Source of the DNA: JAKZVK01 sp965248255 | GTDB lineage: Bacteria > Acidobacteriota > Terriglobia > Bryobacterales > UBA6623 | Length of the DNA stretch: 64,000 nt | Reading direction: 5' to 3' | Assembly (NCBI GenBank): GCA_965248255.1 | Contig: CBDFIW010000002.1 | Coordinates: 248,001 to 312,000 of the forward strand | Shown here: positions 7,811 to 17,298 of the stretch, one piece after another | Layout of the letters: every line of letters begins with the position of its first letter | How positions within the stretch are numbered: the stretch's first letter is position 1 | Made by a program: the position numbers and the translations under genes | Notes under the pieces: model-generated | Told to the model about the DNA's origin: nothing | What the model saw: the letters and a program-made list of their open reading frames with translations, nothing else | Database searches by the model: none

Positions 7811-9433
7811 TTACGGCTGCAGGGCGACCCCTCTCGTTTCGAGCAATTGCCCTGTGGACCGCAACAGCGTCAGCATGCTGCGGCGATAGGCAATGGCCTG
7901 CCGCAACACTTCCGACTCGGCATCGAGCAGGTCGTTCTGCGCCTGCAACACGAAGAACGCCGTATTCACACCGAGGTCGTACTTCTTCTGCTCGGCATCG
8001 AGGCGTTTCTGAGCGAAGTCGCGCGCGACCGAGGCCTGCTCGAGTGCGGCCTCGCTCAACTCGACACCCGCGATCGCCTGCAGCACGTCGAGCCGCACCT
8101 CTTGCTCAACACTGCGCAACGTGTAGAGGTCGCGTTTCTTGTCGATCGTCGCGTTCGCCAGATCAGCGGCTGCTCGGCGGTTCCGCAGGGGAAGCTCCAG
8201 TGTCACACCGAAGCCGTAGGTGGGGAACCGAAACTGCACGAGCTGGTCAAAAGCGTCCGGAAAGCCTCCCGGCATGAAGCCGCCCATGGCCATTCGATCA
8301 AGGAAGTTTCCTCCTAAACCCTGCACGCTGTAGTTGCCCCGGATCGAAAGGTCGGGCCGCATGTCGTTGGTAAAGCCGCGAATATCGAGGTCGGCGATCT
8401 CGAGCGAGCGGCGGGCTTGCTCGACCTCCGGCCGCCGGAGCAACGCGCGGGCGACCATCACTTCAGGCTCAAGGGTCGCTGTTTGGGCCGGAGGGTCGAC
8501 GGACTCGGTGAGTTGCAGGGGCACGTTGCGGAAGTCGGGATCGAGGTCCGCCCCGGTCCAGCGCCGAACCGCGTCTTCGGCCTGCTGCAGGCGATAGAAG
8601 GCCTGCGTGACGAACACCTGCGCGGTGGCGTAGTTCTGTTCGGGTTGGTAGATGTCGAGGGGCGAAATCGCGCCCAGCTTCAACCGCAGCCTCTCCTGCT
8701 CGAGAAACGCCAGGGAGACGGCCAGGTTGTTTTCCTGCACCTGCAGATCCTCCCGGGCGTTGATCGCGTCCCAGTAGTCGTTCTCGGCCTGGAACAGTAA
8801 ACCGATCACCCGTTCTCTTACCTGCTCCTCGGTTTGCGAGAGCCTCGACTCGGCGACCAGGATCGGGATACGCTGCACGAAGCGGCCCCGGCCGCGCAGC
8901 AGCGGTTGGCTGACCGTAAACAGCAGCGACTGCGTGATCGTTGGGTTGAAGTTGGCGAACTGGCTGTTGTCCGAAGCCTTGGCGCTTGCGTAGCCGATCG
9001 TATAGTTCGTACCGGTATCGAAGTTCTGTCTGTAGGTGAAACCACCGTTCTGGTTGAGGCGGGTCCGCACAGCGGCACCCTCGAGCTGATCGGCCGAAGG
9101 AGTAGTGGAGCGGTTGGAATTGAAGTTGAAAGAAACAGTGGGGTCAAAGGGGCTGTAGGCGCGTTCGATGTTGTTCTGTTGTTCGATGATGGCCAGCTTC
9201 TGGAGATTGATATCGGGGTTGTTGCGCATGGCCAGTTCGAGGAAGGCCCGCAGCGACAGCTCCAGCTTTTCGTCGTAGAAGAAGTCCCGCAGATTGGCGA
9301 CGTTCTCGATCTCCATCCCTAGGGGGGCGCGCTGCCATTGCTCCCGAAAGTAGGTCTTGTCGGGAAAGGTCTGAAACTGCCCCGGCAGCAGCAGGGCCGC
9401 AAGAAGAGTCAGCACGAAAAGTCGTCTCAGCAT
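7811..9433 (-). CDS. TolC-family outer membrane efflux protein
   Basis: A 540-residue protein with an N-terminal signal sequence (LRRLFVLTLLAALLLPG) followed by two outer-membrane-factor repeats rich in heptads, Asn and Gln. Examples are AFLELAMRNNPDINLQKL near the start and the second repeat beginning LLRRPEVEQARRSLEIADL. It should form the trimeric outer-membrane channel of a tripartite exporter. ATG 9433, preceded by GAGGAA nine bases upstream, is the start; the open frame continues upstream to 9859 without coding character. It is the last gene of the minus-strand export locus, 274 bases after the permease gene. The gap holds a short hairpin around 9460 but no gene. Confidence 0.9.
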   Translation of the reverse strand: MLRRLFVLTLLAALLLPGQFQTFPDKTYFREQWQRAPLGMEIENVANLRDFFYDEKLELSLRAFLELAMRNNPDINLQKLAIIEQQNNIERAYSPFDPTVSFNFNSNRSTTPSADQLEGAAVRTRLNQNGGFTYRQNFDTGTNYTIGYASAKASDNSQFANFNPTITQSLLFTVSQPLLRGRGRFVQRIPILVAESRLSQTEEQVRERVIGLLFQAENDYWDAINAREDLQVQENNLAVSLAFLEQERLRLKLGAISPLDIYQPEQNYATAQVFVTQAFYRLQQAEDAVRRWTGADLDPDFRNVPLQLTESVDPPAQTATLEPEVMVARALLRRPEVEQARRSLEIADLDIRGFTNDMRPDLSIRGNYSVQGLGGNFLDRMAMGGFMPGGFPDAFDQLVQFRFPTYGFGVTLELPLRNRRAAADLANATIDKKRDLYTLRSVEQEVRLDVLQAIAGVELSEAALEQASVARDFAQKRLDAEQKKYDLGVNTAFFVLQAQNDLLDAESEVLRQAIAYRRSMLTLLRSTGQLLETRGVALQP

Positions 9434-9707
9434 AGAGGTCTCGTTCCTCAATCGACGGGATGTGGGCGCTCGGGCGGCGCCCGACAGAAGCAATCGGGAA
9501 GGGGCTAGCCTGCATTCCTCGCGACGTGGCGAGGCGAAGTGCGTGAGAAGGCCGTCAGGACGAGGCGCGAGCCGCTTGGCGCCCTGCCTTTGGTGTTGGG
9601 GCGTACTTGACGGTACAGGGAGCACGGCAAGCAAGCGCAACGAAGTCATGGCGGTCTTATCGCGTGCTTCGTCCGTCAGGTGGCGAGAAATGCAGGCTTG
9701 GGTCGGG

Positions 9708-10964
9708 TTACTCGTATCGAATGGCTTCAATCGGGTCGAGCTTGGCGGCTTGCACGGCCGGATAGATTCCAAACAGCAGGCCGATGAACACCGATACGCC
9801 GAACGCGACCAGAATCGAATCGGCGGTGACCACGGTCGACCAGCCGGCGATCGCGGCAATGATCCGCGAGCCCCCGAAACCGGCGATGATCCCGATTATG
9901 CCGCCGGCCATCGAGATCAACACCGCCTCGATCAAGAACTGGCGCACGATATCCCGCTGCCGTGCTCCGATGGCCCGCCGGACACCGATCTCCCGCGTGC
10001 GCTCGAGAACCGTGGCCAACATGATGTTCATGATTCCGATACCGCCGACCAGAAGCGAAATGCCGGCGATACAGATCATCACCACCTCGAAGATCCGCTG
10101 CGTGCTTTGCCGCTGCGCGAGCAGTCCGGCGGGAACCACGACGGTGAAGTCCCCCGCGTCGTTGTGGGTCGCGGTGAGAATGGCGCGCACGACGCCGGCC
10201 GTTTCAACCGGATCGGCGCTGCCTCGGACTCGGACATAGATTCCGTCAATCTCATCCTTGAGGTAACTGTTCGGCTCATCGAATCGCCGCATCACGGTGT
10301 TGAGAGGCGCGACCACCATGTTGTTCTGGTCGTCGGATTCGAGCCCTTCGATATCGGCTTCCGCCGTGGCCGTCGGGGCCATCACCCCGATGACCCGCAA
10401 CCACACGTCATCCAACTTGACATGCCTCCCGACCGCAGGGCCATAGCCTAGCAGGCTGATCTTGGCGTTCTCACCGAGCACACAAACCGGCGCAGAGCGA
10501 AGGTCGTCGTCCTCGCTGAAAAAGCGGCCCTCGAGCATGGCAACACTGTAGATCTGCGGATAATTCGGCAGCACGCCGATCAGCACCGGCAACTCTTGAT
10601 CCGAGCGCGGCAGCACGTTGCTGGGCTGAAAGCTCTTGCGCGGAGACATCGCCTCCACGTTCGGGGTGTTCTCCTGAAGAGCGCGAAAATCGCGAAAGGT
10701 CAAGCCGGCCGAAAGCTCGCGCACCGCGAGCAGTTGCTCCCGCTCGACGGCCTCTTTGGCCTCGACGATGATGTTGTTGACTCCGAGCAGGTCAATCTGG
10801 CGCAGGGTCTCCCGTTGCGCCCCGGCGGTGATCGACAGCATCGCCACGACGGCCCCAACGCCGAAGATCATCCCCAGCATAGTGAGCAGTGAACGCAGCT
10901 TGTGAGCGGCCAGGCTCGCCAGGCCCATCCACAACTCGGGCAGCACGTTGGGAACGGCTTGCAT
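9708..10964 (-). CDS. MacB-like ABC transporter permease
   Basis: A 418-residue inner-membrane protein. The first membrane segment (HKLRSLLTMLGMIFGVGAV) is followed by a large periplasmic MacB-PCD-like domain. The C-terminal FtsX-type region has three membrane helices containing GGIGIMNIMLATVLERTREI and RRAIGARQRDI. It should couple ATP hydrolysis by a cytoplasmic ATPase to opening of an adaptor-TolC conduit. The ATP-binding domain found in MacB itself is absent, and no separate ATPase gene lies in the locus. The ATG at 10964, with AAGGAA upstream, starts four bases after the stop of the adaptor gene; the longer frame to 11144 overlaps that gene and is not used. Confidence 0.9.
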   Translation of the reverse strand: MQAVPNVLPELWMGLASLAAHKLRSLLTMLGMIFGVGAVVAMLSITAGAQRETLRQIDLLGVNNIIVEAKEAVEREQLLAVRELSAGLTFRDFRALQENTPNVEAMSPRKSFQPSNVLPRSDQELPVLIGVLPNYPQIYSVAMLEGRFFSEDDDLRSAPVCVLGENAKISLLGYGPAVGRHVKLDDVWLRVIGVMAPTATAEADIEGLESDDQNNMVVAPLNTVMRRFDEPNSYLKDEIDGIYVRVRGSADPVETAGVVRAILTATHNDAGDFTVVVPAGLLAQRQSTQRIFEVVMICIAGISLLVGGIGIMNIMLATVLERTREIGVRRAIGARQRDIVRQFLIEAVLISMAGGIIGIIAGFGGSRIIAAIAGWSTVVTADSILVAFGVSVFIGLLFGIYPAVQAAKLDPIEAIRYE

Positions 10965-10968
10965 GCGT

Positions 10969-12957
10969 TCAGCGGTTCCTTCCGCGGCCACCACCACCGG
11001 GGGAGCCACCCCCGCCGCCTGGGAAGGAGGGTTGCGTCTTGCGCCGCTCTCTTTTCTTCTTTGCGCGGTCGCGTGCCCGCTGGTCGACAGGAGGCTCGAG
11101 CGAGAGGACCTCGCCTTCCTCGAGCCCGTCCAGCACCTCGACACGCGTCTCGGTACGCCGACCTACTTCCACGCGCCGAGGTCGCGAGCGGCCCGCTTCC
11201 CGAACGTAGACGATCGAGTTGCCGCCTTCCTCGAAGACCCCCTGCAGGGGGATGTGAAGAGCGTCTGGAATGTTCTCGATGGTTACCTGCGCGTCCGCCA
11301 ACAACCCGGGACGCAAAAGTACCTCGACGTCGGAGCCCTGGGTGGGCGGCAACGGCAGAGTGGCGTTTTCGCGCTCGGCGGCCGTAAACCGGCCGCTGCC
11401 GGGCCGGGACATGGAAAGCGAGGCGATATCCGGACCGGCGCCGCGTCCACGCCCCGGGGCCTGGAAACCTCCACTGGAAGGCCGGCCACCACCGTCGCTG
11501 CTTCCGCCCGGAGGGCCGCCTCGGCTGCCGCCACCTCCCTGCCCGCCGCGGCCTCCGTCTCCGCCACCCATGCGCGCCCGCATCTGCTGGAAGAGCTTTC
11601 GCCGCTCTTCCTGGCTCATCGATTGGATGTCACGGCCGCCGGCCATTTCCTGCACCATCTTGCGCATGCGTTCGCGGTCCTGGGCGGAGAATCGTCCGCG
11701 GCCCCTTTGTCGGCCTTTGGCTTGGGCCGATTTATCAGTGCCGGGCCTGTCCCTCTGGGCTTTGTCCCCCTGGGCTTGACGGCGGGACGGCGATGGAGAG
11801 CCTCGCCGCTCGCCAGGCTCACGGGCCTGGGCGGCCTGGGGAGCAGGGATGGGGGCGGCCGCAGCCGGCCGGGCCTCTTGCGGACGGCGCCGCGCATTGC
11901 TCTTCGCGGTTGCCAAAACACGGTCGATCTGAGCCGGCTCCGCACCCACATGCTCGAGCAGTTGCCGCATGTCGACCGAGAGGATGCAATCGAATTTCTT
12001 GGTCGCCTCGCCTCGGAAGAAGTTCATCGAGGCGGTTGTACCGAGGCGTTTGACCTTGCCCTTCACCATCTTCCCCGGCAGAGCGTCGAGGTAGATCTGT
12101 GCTTCCTGGCCTTCGTGGAGGCCGGCGCGCTGAGTCTCTTCGACCTTGGCCACCAGGTCCATTTCAGAAAGATCCAGCAGCTGTACGATCGCCAAACCGG
12201 GCGGCACCTGATCGCCCTCTTGCACCGGGGGAGCCGACTGCCCGAACCCGGCACGGCCTCCGGCGCGGTTGTCGAGGATCGAAACCAGCCCGCCCATGGG
12301 CGATAGGACCCTGGCGTTCTCAATGCGGCGCTGCTCGCGCTGAACCTCCAGCTCGGCCTTGCGAAGCTGCTCCCGCAACACGGCCAGTTCCGCCTCGCGC
12401 TGCTGCAAACGGGACTCGATGTCGTTCTGGAGTTTCTGCAACCGCCGGCGCGACTCTTCGAGTGTAAGCTCGTTCTTGCGGGCATCGATAGCGGAGAGCA
12501 ACTCGTTCTGCCTGACGTCCAACTCGGCCCGGCGCACCGCGAACTCCGCGCTCATCAGCTCGACGCGGTCCTGACTCTTGAGGATCTCGAGGTCGGTCTC
12601 GGCCTTCCTAAGGTCCTGGTTGATCTTCGCGACGTCGACCTTAGCGTCCTCGAGATAGACCCGGCGGTCGGAGTCGTCAAACTCGGCGATAAGGTCCTTG
12701 GGTCGAGCTAGGGAGCCGGCAGCCGCCAGTTGGGTGATCTGCGAGACCGAGCCCAGGTTGGGTGCGGTGAGAGTGGTCGAACGCACCGCCCGGAGCTCGC
12801 CGCGGAGGTAGGTCTTGACCGTCAGGTCGCCGCGTTTGACCGTTGCAACGGCAGGTTGCCGCTCCGCCTCCGGCAACTGGCTCACAAGGTAATACCCGGC
12901 CCCGGCGACACCCGCCAGGGCGAGCAGAACCATCAATCGCACCGCGATCTTCTTCAT
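10969..12957 (-). CDS. HlyD/MacA-type periplasmic adaptor with a long low-complexity insertion
   Basis: A 662-residue membrane fusion protein, far longer than the usual 370-420. One N-terminal membrane helix is followed by half of the lipoyl domain, a long coiled coil (about residues 95-215, heptads rich in Arg, Glu and Leu) and the beta-barrel start. The insertion runs from about residue 345 to 555. It is first Ala/Pro/Arg/Gln-rich, then has a helical block (RERMRKMVQEMAGG and SMSQEERRKLFQQMRARM), then Gly/Arg/Ser-rich sequence. The beta-barrel resumes at LRPGLLADAQVTIENIPDA. The C-terminal tail is again Lys/Arg/Gly-rich. ATG 12957 is preceded by GAGGGA. It is probably co-transcribed with the second adaptor (13 bases upstream) and the permease (4 bases downstream). 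Confidence 0.88.
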   Translation of the reverse strand: MKKIAVRLMVLLALAGVAGAGYYLVSQLPEAERQPAVATVKRGDLTVKTYLRGELRAVRSTTLTAPNLGSVSQITQLAAAGSLARPKDLIAEFDDSDRRVYLEDAKVDVAKINQDLRKAETDLEILKSQDRVELMSAEFAVRRAELDVRQNELLSAIDARKNELTLEESRRRLQKLQNDIESRLQQREAELAVLREQLRKAELEVQREQRRIENARVLSPMGGLVSILDNRAGGRAGFGQSAPPVQEGDQVPPGLAIVQLLDLSEMDLVAKVEETQRAGLHEGQEAQIYLDALPGKMVKGKVKRLGTTASMNFFRGEATKKFDCILSVDMRQLLEHVGAEPAQIDRVLATAKSNARRRPQEARPAAAAPIPAPQAAQAREPGERRGSPSPSRRQAQGDKAQRDRPGTDKSAQAKGRQRGRGRFSAQDRERMRKMVQEMAGGRDIQSMSQEERRKLFQQMRARMGGGDGGRGGQGGGGSRGGPPGGSSDGGGRPSSGGFQAPGRGRGAGPDIASLSMSRPGSGRFTAAERENATLPLPPTQGSDVEVLLRPGLLADAQVTIENIPDALHIPLQGVFEEGGNSIVYVREAGRSRPRRVEVGRRTETRVEVLDGLEEGEVLSLEPPVDQRARDRAKKKRERRKTQPSFPGGGGGSPGGGGRGRNR

Positions 12958-12970
12958 CGTTCGGGTCCCT

Positions 12971-14236
12971 CTAGGACCGTTTCCTTCGATCCGCGATCTC
13001 GGGGTTCTCCAGGGCGATGACTTCCCCTTCCTTCAGGGGATCACCCACGACAATGTCGTTCGCGTTGCGGGCGACGACCTCGATCGCCTGGCGCCGAAAG
13101 CCGGTCGCCGTCTTGATGAACACCGTGGGCTCGCCGTCAATCTGGAAGCTGGCCTTTGTTGGAATCACCAGCACGTCCGCCCGGCGCTCCACAACGATGT
13201 CCACCGTACCGCTCATCCCCGGCCGCAGACGCTCGTCGAGCTTCTCGATCGATGCTTGGGCGGGAAAGTTCTTCTCCGGGGGGAAACGCCGGAAGACCAG
13301 CGTCGCGATCGGGCTCAGCCAAGTCACCTGCCCCTCGAAGGTGACGCTCGGCACGGCGTCGACCCGGATGCGCACGGGTTGCCCCTCGCTGACACGCCCG
13401 CGATCGATCTCTTCCAGCCGAAACTCCACCCGCATCGATGAAAGATCAGGTATCTCGGCAATCGTGGCTCCCGCCCAAACCGAATCACCTTCTTGAAACG
13501 GCGGCCGGCTGGCGCGCGACGCCCCCTGCGCCCGAGGGTTCCTCTTCACTTGGACAATTCCCCCCCGGGGTGCCCGCAGGACCATGTTCTGCAGATATCC
13601 TTTGGTGCGCTCAAGATCCCGAACGGCCTTGCCTTTGCTCTCAGCCAAACGCGTCAGATCCGCCTGCTGCGAAAGGTCCGTGGCGTCGGAATTGGTTTGG
13701 GCTTTGGAAAGCTCACCTTCGGAAACACCCACGTTGATGCGGTTCTTCAGGCCCTCGATTTCCGAAAGGATCTCCTGCTTGCTCGCCTCCAACTTGGCGC
13801 GTTCGAGGTCGTACTGCGAACGCATGACCAGCATGGCGTTCTGCTCGTCGGCGATGGAGTGCTGCGCTTCGGCCTGCACGATCTCGCTGTCGACCTGGCG
13901 GACCTGGGTATTTTGCTCAACGTAGCGCTCCTCTTGGGCCGCCGAGTCGAACTCGACGACCACCTGTCCCGGCTTAATCGGTTTTCCGTCCGTGGCCAGC
14001 CGGACGATCGTCAGGTTCGGAGTGTTGGGTGCAGTCACCGCTACCGAGCGGGTGCTCTTGACCTCTCCCCGTGCGCGGACGGTGGTCACGAAGTCGCGCC
14101 GCTCGACGCGCGCGGTCGGCACTTCCCGTGTCCGGGGTGCGTAGAACTGCAATGCCAGGTAGGCGGCCACACCCGCCGCCCCAAGCCACATCCCCCAGCG
14201 CAGGACTTGCCCGCTCATCGTCGGCGTCGTGGGCAT
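12971..14236 (-). CDS. HlyD/MacA-type periplasmic adaptor (first gene of the export locus)
   Basis: A 421-residue membrane fusion protein of normal length. It has an N-terminal membrane helix (LRWGMWLGAAGVAAYLALQF), the first lipoyl half (VVEFDSAAQ), a coiled-coil hairpin (about residues 95-205), the second lipoyl half with VLRAPRGGIVQV, and a C-terminal beta-barrel and membrane-proximal domain (LRPGMSGTVDIVVERRADV). It should bridge an inner-membrane transporter to TolC. It is paralogous to the following gene but lacks that protein's insertion. ATG 14236 has a GAGG twelve bases upstream. Two adaptors in one locus may form a mixed hexamer, which is inference. Confidence 0.9.
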   Translation of the reverse strand: MPTTPTMSGQVLRWGMWLGAAGVAAYLALQFYAPRTREVPTARVERRDFVTTVRARGEVKSTRSVAVTAPNTPNLTIVRLATDGKPIKPGQVVVEFDSAAQEERYVEQNTQVRQVDSEIVQAEAQHSIADEQNAMLVMRSQYDLERAKLEASKQEILSEIEGLKNRINVGVSEGELSKAQTNSDATDLSQQADLTRLAESKGKAVRDLERTKGYLQNMVLRAPRGGIVQVKRNPRAQGASRASRPPFQEGDSVWAGATIAEIPDLSSMRVEFRLEEIDRGRVSEGQPVRIRVDAVPSVTFEGQVTWLSPIATLVFRRFPPEKNFPAQASIEKLDERLRPGMSGTVDIVVERRADVLVIPTKASFQIDGEPTVFIKTATGFRRQAIEVVARNANDIVVGDPLKEGEVIALENPEIADRRKRS

Positions 14237-14434
14237 TGCAAGTTGACCTCAGGCTCGGGGCCGGGACACACTCCGACCGAGTACCCTCTACACGGAAGAG
14301 ACGTTACGAAACTCAAAAGGTTATTGTCGCCCGGCGAGACCTGTTGTTCAAGGGCGGTGCACTAGGCCGCGGCACGCATCTCGCTTGCTGACCCGCGACC
14401 GTGAGCGCCGACGAACACTCCTGCCCCCTCCTTC

Positions 14435-14461
14435 ACTCCGAACCTTCGGAGTCACTATAAG
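14435..14461. promoter_or_regulatory. Perfect palindrome beside a -10-like TATAAG, upstream of leuC
   Basis: The 18-base palindrome ACTCCGAACCTTCGGAGT (14435-14452) has 8-base arms and a CC centre, and TATAAG follows at 14456-14461. It lies in the 392-base divergent gap between the adaptor gene (minus) and leuC (plus), where promoters for both operons are expected. An operator or promoter-proximal hairpin is possible. No -35 box is obvious, and no leucine-rich leader peptide is visible before leuC. The rest of the gap shows nothing recognisable. Confidence 0.35.
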
Positions 14462-14628
14462 GGGCGTTTGCCGACCGTTGGATTGCCGGATAGGCATCGG
14501 AGCACTCCATGGCTCTCGCGGCGCGGCAGGGTACAGCGAGGATCAATCGGCTTGGTCACCGCTCGGCCTGGCGAACGTCGCGCGTATTCTGGCGGCCTGG
14601 TCAATCCTTCCGATACACTAAGAGGGCC

Positions 14629-16026
14629 GTGAGCCAGCCAAGAACGCTCTTCGAGAAGATCTGGCACCAGCACCTGGTCGTCCATGAGGCCGACAGCCCG
14701 GCCGTGCTCTACATCGACCTGCACCTGGTACACGAGGTGACCTCGCCGCAAGCCTTCCAGGGCCTTCGAGATCAGGGGCTGAAGGTGCGGCGGCCGGACC
14801 TCACGCAGGCGACATTGGACCACAGCATTCCGACGACGGACCGCAGCCTGCCGATCCTCGACCCCATTGCGGGCACGCAGGTTGAACAGCTCCGGATCAA
14901 CTGCCGCGAGTTCGGAATACCACTGCAGGACTTGGGCGACGAGCATCAGGGTATTGTGCACGTCATTGGACCGGAGTTAGGGCTCACGCAGCCGGGGATG
15001 ACGGTCGTCTGCGGCGACAGCCACACCTCGACGCATGGCGCCTTCGGAGCGCTGGCGTTTGGCATCGGCACAACCGAAGTCCAGGATGTGCTCGCCACCC
15101 AGTGCCTGTTGCAAAACAAGCCCGCGACCTTCGAAGTGCACTTCGAAGGCGCTCTGCCGCCCGGCGTTGTCGCCAAGGACTTGATCCTCGCCATGATCGC
15201 CGAGATCGGCATCGGCGGCGGCACCGGACACGTACTCGAGTACACGGGCAGCGCCATCCGTTCCCTGTCGATGGAAGGCCGCATGACGGTGTGCAACATG
15301 TCGATCGAGGGAGGCGCGCGCGCTGGAATGATCGCACCCGACGACACCACGTTCGAGTATCTGGCCGGACGCGAACGGGCGCCACAAGGCGCTGCTTGGA
15401 ACCAAGCCGTTGAGAGCTGGCGGCAGCTGGCCACCGAAGACGGGGCACCGTACGACCAGCGGATCAGTATCGATACCGCTTCTCTCGAGCCGATGATTAC
15501 GTATGGCACCAACCCCGGCATGGGCATTCCCATCACTCAGCCCGTACCCGACCCAGCTGCCGACGCGAGCGGTGCGGTCCGCAAGGCGCTTGACTACATG
15601 GAACTCGAAGGCGGACGGCCACTGCTAGGCCACCCCGTGGACGTCGTGTTCATCGGCAGCTGTACCAACTCGCGGATGTCCGATTTACGGATCGTGGCCG
15701 ACTTGCTCAAGGGGCGCAAGATTAGCCCCAAGGTGCGCATGCTGGTCGTGCCGGGCTCAGAACAAATCAAGAGGCAAGCCGAGGCCGAGAACCTGCCCGA
15801 GGTCTTCCGAGCAGCGGGCGCGGAGTGGCGCGAGGCCGGCTGCAGCATGTGTATCGGGATGAACGGCGATCAGCTCGACCCGGGCCAGTACTGCGTCAGC
15901 ACGAGCAACCGCAATTTCGAGGGACGCCAGGGCAAGGGCGGACGCACGTTCCTGGCCAGCCCGCTGACGGCGGCCGCATCGGCGGTCAACGGCGCGATCA
16001 CCGACGTCAGGACGATGATGCGTTGA
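14629..16026 (+). CDS. leuC: 3-isopropylmalate dehydratase, large subunit
   Basis: Together with LeuD it isomerises 2-isopropylmalate to 3-isopropylmalate in leucine biosynthesis, using a [4Fe-4S] cluster. The 465-residue length matches the family. Cluster cysteines are visible in GSCTNSR (near residue 345) and in CSMCIGMN (near residues 405 and 408). Substrate motifs include DHSIPT, CGDSHTSTHGAFG and STSNRNFEGRQG. GTG 14629, preceded by AGAGGG, aligns with the family N-terminus (SQPRTLFEKIW); the open frame further upstream to 14509 is not expected to be used. leuD follows after 102 bases on the same strand. Confidence 0.97.
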   Translation: MSQPRTLFEKIWHQHLVVHEADSPAVLYIDLHLVHEVTSPQAFQGLRDQGLKVRRPDLTQATLDHSIPTTDRSLPILDPIAGTQVEQLRINCREFGIPLQDLGDEHQGIVHVIGPELGLTQPGMTVVCGDSHTSTHGAFGALAFGIGTTEVQDVLATQCLLQNKPATFEVHFEGALPPGVVAKDLILAMIAEIGIGGGTGHVLEYTGSAIRSLSMEGRMTVCNMSIEGGARAGMIAPDDTTFEYLAGRERAPQGAAWNQAVESWRQLATEDGAPYDQRISIDTASLEPMITYGTNPGMGIPITQPVPDPAADASGAVRKALDYMELEGGRPLLGHPVDVVFIGSCTNSRMSDLRIVADLLKGRKISPKVRMLVVPGSEQIKRQAEAENLPEVFRAAGAEWREAGCSMCIGMNGDQLDPGQYCVSTSNRNFEGRQGKGGRTFLASPLTAAASAVNGAITDVRTMMR

Positions 16027-16128
16027 TCGGGAGTCGCTGTCGGGCTTCGAGTGAGTGGAGCGAGCAACCGGCGAACGGGAACTGCCGGGCTCAGCATGCT
16101 GGGCCCCTCCATCTGCACTGGCTAAAGC

Positions 16129-16734
16129 ATGAAACCGATCACGACATTCAAGAGCCGCACGGTGACTCTCCCGGTGAGGGACATCGACACCGACCAGATC
16201 ATCCCGGCACGCTATCTCAAGACAATCGACAAACAGGGCCTGGGGAAGAACCTGTTCAACGATTGGCGTTATCTCTCCGGCGGCGTGCCCAATCCGGATT
16301 TCGTCTTGAATCAGCCCCACGCGCAAGGAGCCGGCATCCTACTTGCCGATGACAATTTCGGCTGCGGCAGCTCGCGCGAGCACGCGCCGTGGGCGCTGAT
16401 AGGCTTCGGGTTCCGGGCGGTTGTCAGCACATCGTTCGCCGATATCTTTCGCAACAACTCTCTTAAGAACGGCTTGCTGCCGATCATTGTCGACCAAGAA
16501 ACCCACGCCGAGCTTCTCTCCCTGGCCGGGGAGGGCCGGTCCTTCGAGTTGGAGGTGGACCTGCCGAGCCAGACTCTTAGGCTCCCAACCGGCCGCGAAG
16601 CCTCGTTTCCCATCGACAGTTTTTCGAAGAAGTGTCTGGTGGCGGGCGTAGATCAGCTCGGCTACCTTCAGCAGCAGGACTCGCTCGTCGGGTCCTACGA
16701 AAGCGCGCATCCCGCCCGCGTCAACACACTCTAA
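16129..16734 (+). CDS. leuD: 3-isopropylmalate dehydratase, small subunit
   Basis: The small (swivelling) subunit of isopropylmalate isomerase, 201 residues. Typical motifs are IDTDQIIPARYLK near residue 22 and DNFGCGSSREHAPWAL near residue 75, followed by FADIFRNNSLKNGLLPI. It completes the active site with LeuC. Its ATG lies 102 bases after the leuC stop; the gap has no gene, so the pair is probably one transcript. No other leucine genes are in the window. Confidence 0.97.
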   Translation: MKPITTFKSRTVTLPVRDIDTDQIIPARYLKTIDKQGLGKNLFNDWRYLSGGVPNPDFVLNQPHAQGAGILLADDNFGCGSSREHAPWALIGFGFRAVVSTSFADIFRNNSLKNGLLPIIVDQETHAELLSLAGEGRSFELEVDLPSQTLRLPTGREASFPIDSFSKKCLVAGVDQLGYLQQQDSLVGSYESAHPARVNTL

Positions 16735-16907
16735 GATTCCAGCTCGCCACCCAGGGCCGCCGGCGTCAACCTGCGTTGAGTTCCTTCAGCCCGTTGCCGA
16801 AAGCCGCTGGTCGTCACAGCGCCAGTAGTAACGGTACTTCCGTTCCAGTGAAAAATGTAACCCTCCCGGTATTGTTTCGCAAAGCGAATGCGGTCAGAAT
16901 CTAGGCG

Positions 16908-17204
16908 ATGGATGTCTACACGAAGGAGATTCATGCGGTCGGCTCGCAGATGGTTCACCTAATTTGTGACCGCATCGACGATTCCCCGGAGTTTCGCGCC
17001 TTGATCGAGGGAGGCGGCGTTTGTATCGCCAAGGCGTTTCCCACCGCCTTCGAGGCCGACGTGTGGCTCCATGAACTGTTTTTCCGCATGTTCCGCGGGC
17101 ACCAATGCGACCTGGGCTGCATTCGCGTACAGGGAGCTGAGTTCCTTGCCGACGAGAGGCGCCTGGAACATTTGACCGGCCTGCCCGACCTGCATTTGCG
17201 ATAA
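16908..17204 (+). CDS. Small hypothetical protein
   Basis: A 98-residue frame that I do not recognise. It has mixed, protein-like composition (MDVYTKEIHAVGSQMVHLIC at the start, three cysteines, an amphipathic C-terminal half) and begins at ATG 16908, but with only a weak ribosome binding site. An overlapping minus-strand frame has no better claim. It sits between leuD and a degraded transporter gene, so it could itself be a remnant. Confidence 0.4.
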   Translation: MDVYTKEIHAVGSQMVHLICDRIDDSPEFRALIEGGGVCIAKAFPTAFEADVWLHELFFRMFRGHQCDLGCIRVQGAEFLADERRLEHLTGLPDLHLR

Positions 17205-17298
17205 GGCGGCTTGAAGCGCTCGGCTTCACTTTCCTTAGCACCGGTTTTTGCTCCGCTAAGATCGTCGGAATGCCTTCGGCCTGACGAAACGGCTTCGC

